Assembly (NCBI GenBank): GCA_027422505.1
Contig: JAPQWV010000412.1
Location: 488,001-552,000 of the forward strand
DNA: 64,000 nucleotides
Direction: 5' to 3'
Source: Craterostigma plantagineum
Lineage: Eukaryota > Streptophyta > Magnoliopsida > Lamiales > Linderniaceae
This document shows positions 23,434 to 32,616 of the stretch, one piece after another. The notes beneath the pieces were generated by a model. It saw only the letters and a list, made by a program, of their open reading frames with translations. It was not told the origin of the DNA and ran no database searches. Both the position numbers and the translations under genes were made by a program. The number at the start of each line of letters is the position of its first letter. Positions within the stretch are counted from its first letter, which is position 1.

Positions 23434-24271
23434 TCACATGCGTCTGTCCACTGGAAGGGTACATTTTTTTCTGGTCAAGTTTGTCAGAGTCGAGGCAATG
23501 CTAGAGAAGTCAGCTATGAACTTACGGTAATATCCCGCAAGTCCTAGAAAACTTCGGACTTCGGTCGGAGTAGTTGGTCGTGGCCAATTGTTCACGGCCT
23601 CAATCTTACTCGGGTCCACGGAGATTCCACTCCCGGAAATCAAGTGTCCCAAGAAGGCTACTTGCTCAAGCCAAAATTCACATTTCTTGAATTTGGCGTA
23701 GAGCTGTTTCTCATGCAAGGTTCCTAAGACGATTCGTAAGTGACTCTCGTGTTCTTCTTTCGTCTTAGAATAGATCAGAATGTCGTCAATAAAGACGATT
23801 ACGAAGCGGTCGAGATAGTCTTTAAAGACTCGGTTCATAAGATCCATAAAAGCAGCAGGGGCATTAGTCAGTCCGAAGGGCATGACCAAAAACTCGTAAT
23901 GGCCGTACCTCGTAATGAACGCCGTTTTTGGAACATCTGTCTCCCTGATTTTTAACTGATGGTATCCCGAACGGAGATCGATTATTGAGAATACCGTCGC
24001 ACCCTGTAGTTGGTCGAATAGACCATCGATCCTTGGTAACGGTATTTATTCTTGATCGTGATCTTGTTTAATTCCCGATAGTCGATACACAGTCGCATCG
24101 ACCCGTCTTTCTTTCGCACGAATAGGACTGGTGCTCCCCACGGTGAAAAGCTGGGCTGAATAAACCCCTTCTGCAACAAGTCCTCTAGCTGGTCTTTCAA
24201 TTCTTTCAGTTCGTTCGGCGCTAGTCGATAAGGAGCTTTAGAGATTGGGGCGGACCCCAGAATCAGATCTA
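23434..24271 (-). pseudogene. Gypsy reverse transcriptase (Tekay)
   Basis: The N-terminal segment (23982-24200) has [20 protein letters not shown] and CIDYRELN. The main segment (from about 24040 down to 23434) has the [10 protein letters not shown] region, MPFGLTNAP and FIDDILIYS with the polymerase Asp pair. The only break between them is a one-base loss in a C run at about 24041, so the domain would otherwise be complete. Confidence 0.9.
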
Positions 24272-24939
24272 TTATGAACTGTATTTCTCGATCAGGGGTA
24301 ACCCCGGGAGATCATCGGGAAATACATCAGGGTATTTGTTGACTACAGGTACGTCCTTTAGTTCCGGCTGAGGTAAGTCCTCCGCCCGTACCGCATATAC
24401 TAGATAAGACTCACAACCAGATCTCAATAGTCGTTGAGCCTTCAATGCCGAGATTTGAGGAATATGATTCAAAGTAGTTTTTCCCGAAAAAGTGAACACC
24501 TCTTCTTCGGGCAGTTGAAATTTAACGACCTTCTTGTTGCAATCTATGATGGCTCCATATCTTGAAAGCCAATCCATTCCGAAGATGACATCGTAGTCGT
24601 TCATCGGGATTACAATCAGGTCGGCACTCAAGTTCCTACCCTCAATAACTACGACGCATCCTTTCAGTACTTGGTTGGTATGCGTCGGATGCCCGTGTGG
24701 TAGAGTAACTACATAGTTGCATTCAGATGAGGTAGGAGATATTCCTACCTTCGCCACGTACTTAGCCGACACAAATGAATGTGTGGCTCCAGAATCAATA
24801 AGCACAGAAGTGGGCACGTTATAGATAGTTAACGTACCCGTCACGACAGAAGGATTCGCCTCGGCCTCCTCATTTGTCAAAGTAAAAACTCTCGCGGGAA
24901 CAGGTGGAGGTCGCATCGGCGGTTGGGCCGAGTTCCGCA
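24272..24939 (-). CDS. Gypsy aspartic protease (Tekay)
   Basis: The protease cleaves the polyprotein. The active-site segment [11 protein letters not shown] is intact and followed by the [20 protein letters not shown] segment typical of plant gypsy retropepsins. The same frame begins within the gag zinc-knuckle region (from 25150). It ends early, just before reverse transcriptase, at a G run (24302-24305) that looks one base short. Confidence 0.9.
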
Positions 24940-25823
24940 CTAGGGGTAAATTCTCCGTACAAGCTCTAGCAAAATGACCGATTTTCCGCATCGGAAATAT
25001 TGCGGCATCTGCCTTGTTCCAAAACAGGCCCCGAAATGGTAACGCCCGCATTGTCGACACTGGGGCGCAACATTTTGAGGTCGATTGGAGATATTGATCG
25101 GTCCCTGTATTGGTCTCGGTCGCCAGTTTTGTTGGCCCTGACGGTTCCATTGGGTATTAGGACCCTTGCCGAAAAACTGGCGTTTCTTATCTCCTCCGCT
25201 TCCTTGTTGGGCCTCTCTCCTCCTTTTCGCTTCCTGTGCTTCCACTACCACCGACTCTGCTTGTTCCGCAATTAAGGCACGTTCAGTTACTTGCATAAAC
25301 TCTAGTTGTCGTGCACCCGCAATACTTAAATCCCGATAGATTTCGGGTTTAAGTCCCTTGATGAACCTAGTCACTTTCAACGAATTAGTCGCTACTAACT
25401 GGGAGCAAATCGAGATAATTCTTCAAATCGGCGGATGTACTCCGCCACTGGCATGCTCCCTTGCTTTAAGCTCATGAACTCGTACATTCTTTGTTCTTGA
25501 TCGTGCGCCGTAAAGTATTTATTGAAGAAGAGATCCATAAACCTTTCCCAAGTCATAGTCACTGGACTCTCCAACACCTTTACGGTGTTCCACCAATAGC
25601 GCGCATTCTCTCGGAAAAGAGAAACGGCACAAATGACTTTTTCGTTGTCAGGCACTCGACTATAGATGAACATGTCCTCTATAGTGCCTATCCAATCTTC
25701 AGCCACCGCAGGATTGGTAGCTTCAGTAAATATTGGGGGGTTTAGCTTTCGAAATCGTTCCCCGATTAGTTCCACTCGATCAGGCTGCGGGGAATGTTCC
25801 GACGAGCTCCGGTGATGGATCAT
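24940..25823 (-). pseudogene. Gag of the Tekay-type element
   Basis: The capsid part (25395-25823) carries the Retrotrans_gag fold: AEDWIGTIEDMF, ARYWWNTV, TWERFMDLFFNKYF and EYIRRFEELSRFAP. The nucleocapsid part (24940-25380) is basic and ends with a Cys-rich region whose final CCHC knuckle is split by a frame change. Breaks lie at a C run at 25401-25403 and a G pair at about 24978; each is explained by one missing base. Confidence 0.9.
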
Positions 25824-26076
25824 GTCATTGATTTGATCCGACTCAATTGATGTATAGTAGAGCGGTCGTCATTTGGTGGGGATTCAGACCCCGCCCTACG
25901 GCTAGAACTGCCTACATCTCGACGTCGGCATTTTTATCTATTTCTACAATTATTCACATAGAGCACATATCAAATAACACGTAATAATGAAATCAAATAT
26001 TGAACTTATAGGCCAGGCTGGTTCTCCAGGCTTTTGAGCGGCGGTACATGAACAGTCTTCAGAACCTAGAGCCGAA

Positions 26077-26088
26077 GCTCTGATACCA
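26077..26088 (-). other. Primer-binding site of the Tekay-type element
   Basis: The minus strand reads TGGTATCAGAGC, complementary to initiator Met-tRNA, two bases from the 5' LTR edge at 26091. Confidence 0.93.
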
Positions 26089-26090
26089 CC

Positions 26091-28576
26091 AGTAGCGACC
26101 CTACTTTTCTAACTAGAATTAGTGGCGGATTTCCGCAACGTACGCCGCGGAAGGCCCGTCTAATTAAAAACTTTTTCCTAAAATAATATACAACATTATA
26201 AACATCCGTCTACATCGTTATTTCTGTACACGGGCCGAAGCCCCAAAAATGTCAAAAGAAACAAAAGTCCTAAAGCCGCTCCACAGGTCTTCATCCATGT
26301 ACCGCCCCGCCCTCAAAAGTCCGTGGAGCACCGCCACCAGCCGCCTCAGTCACGACGCGTATCAGCGTCGGACTTACTACCTACAACACGTAAACACTGA
26401 GCGAATTGCCCAGTAGGTGAATAAAATGCAGTGCAGCGTGCACTCATTCCCAATTCCCAATTCTCGCAACATGATATAATGCACGCTCGGTTCCCACATT
26501 TCTATCGTATCTCAATATCAGGGCCCTAGGCTGGACTCGGCACCTCGCGCGCAATAAAATAAAATATATATATCGTTTCGTCGTTAACGCCAGACTAGCG
26601 GTGCCCACGCCGATAGTGCGCTGATCGATCACGTCAACGTCCTCCTATCAGGTCGCCCCTTCCGCTACACAACACATCCGACGGTTTGCACCTCGGGTCG
26701 CTCACGCCCGAGTAGACAGATCGCTCACGTCTGTCTCCCATCAGGTGCCCCGCGAGTCCAACCTCAACTCCGCTACGAGTCTGACTGCCAAAATCGGCAC
26801 ACTCTACCCGCTCAATCAACACCTTAAGTCTTAAGGTGTCACTACTAATGTAGTCATTATCCCTCACCATGTCGTGCGATATCATGCATATACGTGAAAC
26901 ACATGAAACGTGACGTCACATAAAACATACGTAAAACACGTAAATCACATAAGTCACGTAATCACATAATAGCAGGTAAGCGTTTACGTGTCGTAGATGA
27001 ATGATTCACCTACCTGTCCTCCTGATAAAGTTAGTAACAAAATCCGGTAAATTCCCTACGCTCCGATCCTCTGAATATTGGAAATATTATTATATCAATA
27101 AATTTACTAAGTCATATAAATTTTGAAAATGCTAAAATTATCAAAACTTTTAAAATTTATGAAAACCTAAAAATAATAATAATCCTAAAATAAATAAACC
27201 CTAAAATATTGAAAACCTTCGAAATCGCAAAATTCTAAAATACCGAAAATTTATTAAGTGAAACATAATGTCGAAATACCACATGTCGAGATCTACGAGC
27301 TTGCCGAGATCTTTGGTTTAGAAAAATGAAATGTCGAGTTCCTTGTAAAAATAAAGATCGAGACTTGAAATGTCGAAATCCTTAAAAATGTCGAGACCCT
27401 AAACAATATAAATGTCGAGACATATAAATATCGAGTCCTTTAAATATCGAAGTCTTATAAAATGTCGAGACTCTCTAAAAAACAAATATAAATGCCGAAG
27501 AGGTTCATAGAAGATGTCCAGACCTTAACAAAATGTCGAGATCTCTTCTAGTTAAGAAAAGAACAAATGTCGAAAGTCATTACATATCGAGGTTTCTTAT
27601 TACATATATATGTCTCGACTTTTATTCACTAAGCAGTTCGACATCTTCCCATCCTTACCATGTATCGATATTTACATATAACTCGACATATTCAAATCCT
27701 CATCACACCTTTCGACATCTTTTGTAATTCATCTCGAATATATCTCGACATTATCTATTGTATCTATCGAAATCTCCTTGTTATACACCCCGATTTCTAG
27801 GTATTACACATTTCGGAATCCTTCTACCACACTAACTTATTATTCATTTCGAATATAACACCATATCTAGAACTTCTGGAATTCGTGGTTTCACTCAAAA
27901 ACCCTAAAACATCCATAAAACACTCTGATGAACATCACTTTAAACACTTATTAACCTAAATCGAAACTTGAGTTTTCTATAAATGCTTTAAAGCCAACAG
28001 CTTCATAGATTTGATATTAACCATACATTAAAGTTACCTAGTTCATGTAGTATCATGAAAAACTTGCTAATACCGAAAATACATAAAGCATAATTAATTC
28101 AAGTGTTATAGATAGAACTGTATACCTTACGTTCAACTTATGAATTTTGATGCTATGCTTGCTAACACTTCCTTAGCACTAGGTGTGACTTTCGTATCTC
28201 TTCTCTTCTTCTTTTTATTCTCAGTACCACCACGATTTCCCCTCAAAAGAGTATTAGCATTTTAGATATACATGAGTTGGTTTCTTTCCTAGGAATTTGT
28301 GAGGATAATGACGTTAAGTTACCTTGAGGTTAAGTAATGTTATTACATATCATCTTTCCATGATTTTGGGCTAAATTTCGAAATATGCTTAAATCTAAAT
28401 GTGGCCCACTTTAAATTTATTCTATATTATACCTAGCTCAATAAATTTCGAAATTTAATTGAAATCTTAGGAACTTATACATGTATTTTATAGCTGGAAT
28501 TTATTTAACAGGCTTCTTAGCTTCCAATTTACATATCTACTTACATCAAAACCCCGTAAAATTTACGGGTATTACA
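26091..28576 (-). repeat. 5' LTR of the Tekay-type element
   Basis: 2486 bp, nearly identical to the 3' LTR. It carries the same ATGTCGA direct and inverted heptamer cluster (about 27268-27780). Confidence 0.97.
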
Positions 28577-28581
28577 ACCTC

Positions 28582-28858
28582 TCTCTAGAAGGCGAAGGGT
28601 GAACTGCACACTCTTCTTCTAATCCATCCCAAATGTGTTGCAACAAATCCTGCCTTCATTTGGATCATGTATATTTGATGAGATACAACCATAGGGGAGC
28701 CCCACCAGGCCTTGGTAAATTTCACATCGAGTGCTCGCTGCCCATGATAAAAAAAATGGGGTTTGTCCCGCCTGCATCTGCTTGTTACTCCCACTTTCTC
28801 CTCCTTAATCCTCGTTGGTCCTTCTTTCTCTTGCTGCTCCAGATGGTCGATTGCTGCA
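28582..28858. other. Unassigned DNA between the Tekay element and the Cassandra array
   Basis: Continuous with 18396-19045 before the Tekay insertion and with 32617 onward before the Cassandra insertion. No gene is recognised. Confidence 0.5.
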
Positions 28859-28863
28859 GTCGG

Positions 28864-29321
28864 TGTAACATCCCGTCCCATACCGGGTGTCACTGTAGCA
28901 TCCGTCCCTACCGGGACCAGTGGGGTTGAGCCCACCACACTCCGACTGATAGTCTGGCCCCACTGTACCACCATTTAAACCTTCCAGCGTGCTTCGTCCT
29001 CGCTCACACGCACCCTGGGCAAACTTCCCAGGGGGTCACCCATCCTAAGATTGCTTCAAGTCAAGCACGCTTAACCTCGAAGGATGGACTCCCGAAAGGG
29101 TAGGTCGACCTTGGCGATATGAGTAGTACTATCAATTCTTTTATACGATTCTTAGCCTGACACGCCCATACATTGTCAGTCTCAGGATCCCCTCTCATTC
29201 GAGTGTCGGATCGGTTCTTTAATGTACCCTTCGCCTAGAAGCCTGCCAGGAGCCGCTCCTTATCCGTGCACTTCTCTGGCACCGGCGACCACTCCCCGCC
29301 CTCATCGGCCCCGGGGTCACA
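28864..29321 (-). repeat. Cassandra LTR L1
   Basis: Outermost left LTR. The plus strand begins TGTAACATCCCG and ends GGGGTCACA. The 5S-like domain lies at about 28995-29130. A 72-bp internal domain follows at 29322-29393. Confidence 0.9.
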
Positions 29322-29393
29322 TGCCCACCAGCTTCCGTCTGGTTCGTCCCCGAACCAGCACCGTACTGCGAGAGGTTGTGCTCTGATACCACC

Positions 29394-29857
29394 TATAACA
29401 TCCCGTCCCATACTCGGTGTCACTGTAGCATCCGTCCCTACCGGGACCAGTGGGGTTGGGCCCACCACACTCCGGCTGATAGTCTGGCCCCACTGACCAC
29501 CATTTACCTTCCAGCGTGCTTCGTTCTCGCTCACACGCACCCTGGGCAAACTTCCCAGGGGGTCACCCATCCTAGGATTGCTTCAAGTCAAGCACGCTTA
29601 ACTTCGAAGTTCTTTAGGATGGACTCCCGAAAAGGTAGGTCGAGCTTGGTGATATGAGTAGTACTATCAATTCTTTTGTACGATTCTTAGCCTGACACGC
29701 CCATACATTGTGAGTCTCAGGATCCCCTCTCATTCGGGTGTCGGATCGGTTCGTTCAAGTCCCCCTTCGCCTAGAAGCCTGCCAGGAGCCGCTCCTTGTC
29801 CGTGCACCTCTCTGCACCGGCGATCACTCCCCGCCCTCTTCGGCCCCGGGTGTCACA
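29394..29857 (-). repeat. Cassandra LTR L2
   Basis: The outer end reads TATAACATC in place of TGTAACATC, the same private change found in R2. The 5S-like domain lies at about 29535-29670. The internal domain is 29858-29929. Confidence 0.9.
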
Positions 29858-29929
29858 TGCCCACCAGCTTCCGCCTGGTTCGTCCCCGAACCAGCACCGT
29901 ACTGCGAGAGGTTGTGCTCTGATACCACC

Positions 29930-30395
29930 TGTAACAACCCGTCCCATACCGAGTGTCACCGTAGCATCGGTCCCTACCGGGACCAGTGGAGGGTTGGGCC
30001 CACCACACTCCGATTGATAGTCTGGCCCCACTGTACCACCATTTAACCTTCCAGCGTGCTTCGTCCTCGCTCACACGCACCCTGGCATACTTCCCAGGGG
30101 GTCACCCATCCTAAGATTGCTTCAAGTCAAGCACGCTTAACTTCGAAGTTCTTTCGGATGGACTCCCGAAAAGGTAGGTCGACCTTGGGATATGAGTAGT
30201 ACTATCACTTCTTTTATACGATTCTTAGCCTGACACGCCCATATATTGTCAGTCTCAGGATCCCCTCTCATTCGGGTGTCGGATCGGTTCGTTCATGTAC
30301 CCCTTCGCCTAGAAGCCTGCCAGGAGCCGCGCCTTGTCCGTGCACTTCTCTGGCACCGGCGATGACTCCCCGCCTCATCGGCCCCGGGTGTCACA
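29930..30395 (-). repeat. Cassandra LTR L3
   Basis: Starts TGTAACAACCCG. The 5S-like domain lies at about 30070-30205. The internal domain is 30396-30467. Confidence 0.9.
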
Positions 30396-30467
30396 TGCCC
30401 ACCAGCTTCCGCCTGGTTCGTCCCCGAACCAGCACCGTACTGCGAGAGGTTGTGCTCTGATACCACC

Positions 30468-30929
30468 TGTAACATCCCGTCCCAAACCGGGTGTCACTGT
30501 AGCATCCGTCCCTACGGGGACCAGTAGGGTTGGGCCACCACACTCCGATTGATAGTTTGGCCCCACTGTACCACCATTTAACCTTCCAGCGTGCTTCGTC
30601 CTCGCTCACACGCACCCTGGGCATACTTCCTAGGGGGTCACCCATTCTAAGATTGCTTCAAGTCAAGCACGCTTAACTTCGAAGTTCTTTCGGATGGACT
30701 CCCGAAAAGGTAGGTCGACCTTGGTGATATGAGTAGTACTATCAATTCTTTTATACGATTCTTAGCCTGACACGCCCATACATTGTCAGTCTCAGGATCC
30801 CCTCTCATTCGGGTGTCGGATCGGTCGTTCATGTACCCCTTCGCCTAGAAGCCTGCCAGGAGCCGCGCCTTGTCCGTGCACTTCTCTGGCACCGGCGATC
30901 ACTCCCCGCCCTCATCGGCCCCGGGTGTC
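30468..30929 (-). repeat. Cassandra LTR L4 (inner end truncated)
   Basis: Ends CCCCGGGTGTC, lacking the final ACA, where it joins the plastid 23S fragment. The 5S-like domain lies at about 30610-30745. Confidence 0.88.
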
Positions 30930-30930
30930 C

Positions 30931-31074
30931 AAGAGCCGACATCGAGGTGCCAAACCTTCCCGTCGATGTGAGCTCTTGGGGAAGATCAGCCTGTTATCCC
31001 TAGAGTAACTTTTATCCGTTGAGCGACGGCCCTTCCACTCGGCACCGTCGGATCACTAAGGCCGACTTTCGTCC
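30931..31074 (-). pseudogene. Plastid-type 23S rRNA fragment (domain V)
   Basis: The minus strand reads as the highly conserved part of large-subunit rRNA around the peptidyl-transferase centre, including GGGATAACAGGCTGATC, CACATCGACGGGAAGG and CACCTCGATGTCGGCTC. The wording between these conserved blocks fits plastid rather than cytosolic 26S rRNA. A mitochondrial or bacterial origin is less likely but needs alignment. It is 144 bp and sits exactly at the centre between the two inverted Cassandra halves. Confidence 0.85.
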
Positions 31075-31075
31075 A

Positions 31076-31538
31076 TGTGACACCCGGGGCCGATGAGGGC
31101 GGGGAGTGATTGCCGGTGCCAGAGAAGTGCACGGACAAGAAGCGGCGCTGGCAGGCTTCTAGGCGAAGGGGCACATGAACGAACCGATCCGACACCCGAA
31201 TGAGAGGGGATCCTGAGGGACAATGTAATCTGGCGTGTCAGGCTAAGGAATCGTACAAAAGAATTGATAGTACTACTCATATCACCAAGGTCGACTACCT
31301 TTTCGGGAGTCCATCCTAAAGAACTTCGAAGTTAAGCGTGCTTGACTTGAAGCAATCTTAGGATGGGTGACCCCTGGGAAGTTTGCCCAGGGTGCGTGTG
31401 AGCGAGGACGAAGCACGCTGGAAGGTTAAATGGTGGTCAGTGGGGCCAGACTATCAGTCGGAGTGTGGTGGGCCCAACCCCACTGGTCCGGTAGGGACGG
31501 ATGCTACAGTGACACCGAGTATGGGACGGGATGTTACA
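31076..31538 (+). repeat. Cassandra LTR R1
   Basis: Begins TGTGACACCCGG and ends GGGATGTTACA. It directly follows the 23S fragment, with CA at the join. The internal domain is 31539-31610. Confidence 0.9.
31266..31401 (+). ncRNA. 5S rRNA-like domain within Cassandra LTR (R1 example)
   Basis: Contains GTTAAGCGTGCTTG (5S internal A box) and GGATGGGTGACC followed by CTGGGAAG (C box). These are the internal RNA polymerase III promoter elements of plant 5S rRNA genes. The 5' half is diverged from cellular 5S rRNA. Equivalent domains lie in the other six LTRs; in R2 near 31800-31937 and R3 near 32335-32475. It is part of a mobile element, not a bona fide 5S gene. Confidence 0.8.
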
Positions 31539-31610
31539 GGTGGTATCAGAGCACAACCTCTCGCAGTACGGTGCTGGTTCGGGGACGAACCAGACGGAAG
31601 CTGGTGGGCA

Positions 31611-32074
31611 TGTGACACCCGGGGCCGATGAGGGCGGGGAGTTGTTGCCGGTGCCAGAGAAGTGCACGAATAAGGAGCGGCTCCTGGCAGGCTTCTAGGC
31701 GAAGGGGTACATTAAAGAACCGATCCGACACCGAATGAGGGGGATCCTGAGACTGACAATGTATGGGCGTGTCAGGCTAAGAATCGTATAAGAGAATTGA
31801 TAGTACTACTCATATCGCCAAGGTCGACCTACCCTTTCGGGAGTCCATCCGAAAGAACTTCGAGGTTAAGCGTGCTTGACTTGAAGCAATCTTAGGATGG
31901 GTGACCCTGGGGGAAGTTTGCCCAGGGTGCGTGTGAGCAAGGACGAAGCACGCTGGAAGGTTAAATGGTGGTACAGTGGGGCCAGACAATCAGTCGGAGT
32001 GTGGTGGGCCCAACCCCACTGGTCCGGTAGGGACGGATGCTACAGTGACACCCGGTATGGGACGGGATGTTATA
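31611..32074 (+). repeat. Cassandra LTR R2
   Basis: Ends GATGTTATA in place of GATGTTACA, mirroring the altered end of L2. The internal domain is 32075-32146. Confidence 0.9.
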
Positions 32075-32146
32075 GGTGGTATCAGAGCACAACCCTCTCG
32101 CAGTACGATGCTGGTTGGGGACGAACCAGGCGGAAGCTGGTGGGCA

Positions 32147-32611
32147 TGTGACACCCGGGGCCGATGAGGGCGGGGAGTGATTGCCGGTGCCAGAGAAGTG
32201 CACGGACAAGAAGCGGCTCCTGGCAGGCTTCTAGGCGAAGGGGCACATGAACGAACCGATCCGACACCCGAATGAGAGGGGATCCTGAGACTGACAATGT
32301 ATGGGCGTGTCAGGCTAAGAATCGTACAAAAGAATTGATAGTACTACTCATATCACCAAGGTCGACCTACCTTTTCGGGTGTCCATCCGAAAGAACTTCG
32401 AAGTTAAGCGTGCTTGACTTGAAGCAATCTTAGGATGGGTGACCCCCTGGGAAGTTTGCCCAGGGTGCGTGTGAGCGAGGACGAAGCACGTTGGAATGTT
32501 AAATGGTGATCAGTGGGGCCAGACTATCAGCCGGAGTGTGGTGGGCCCAACCCCACTGGTCCCGGTAGGGACGGATGCTACAGTGACACCGGGTATGGGA
32601 CGGATGTTACA
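32147..32611 (+). repeat. Cassandra LTR R3
   Basis: Outermost right LTR. Ends ATGTTACA directly before the GTCGG duplication. Confidence 0.9.
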
Positions 32612-32616
32612 GTCGG

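Larger units (their letters stand above)
19051..28576 (-). mobile_element. Complete Tekay-type Ty3/gypsy chromovirus element, 9526 bp
   Basis: LTRs at 19051-21535 and 26091-28576 are flanked by an exact 5-bp target duplication ACCTC (19046-19050 and 28577-28581). In element sense the order is primer site, gag, protease, reverse transcriptase, RNase H, integrase with a C-terminal chromodomain, polypurine tract. This is gypsy order, and the chromodomain marks chromoviruses. By eye the LTRs differ at roughly 17 substitutions and one 1-bp indel, under 1%, so insertion is recent. The coding region nevertheless carries several one-base shifts, one stop and an integrase deletion. Confidence 0.97.
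28864..32611. mobile_element. Inverted double array of Cassandra (5S-bearing TRIM) elements around a plastid 23S fragment
   Basis: Seven LTR copies of about 458-466 bp are present. Four are in minus orientation (28864-30929), separated by three 72-bp internal domains; three are in plus orientation (31076-32611), separated by two. Each internal domain carries the Met-tRNA primer site TGGTATCAGAGC and a purine stretch before the next LTR. Each LTR contains a 5S rRNA-like segment, the defining trait of Cassandra. A single 5-bp duplication GTCGG flanks the entire block (28859-28863 and 32612-32616). There is no coding capacity; movement would depend on other elements. Confidence 0.93.

Noticed and set aside
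31266..32475. A cluster of functional 5S rRNA genes
   Set aside because: The 5S-like segments are diverged in their 5' half and sit inside LTRs with primer sites and a target duplication, so they belong to Cassandra elements.
28864..32611. Numerous ORFs on both strands in the Cassandra region
   Set aside because: They recur with each LTR copy, change with single-base differences and overlie a non-coding 5S-like domain; they are by-products of GC-rich repeats.
28864..32611. CRISPR-like array because of regular repeats
   Set aside because: The units are ~535-bp LTR plus internal domains in a plant genome, not short repeats with unique spacers.
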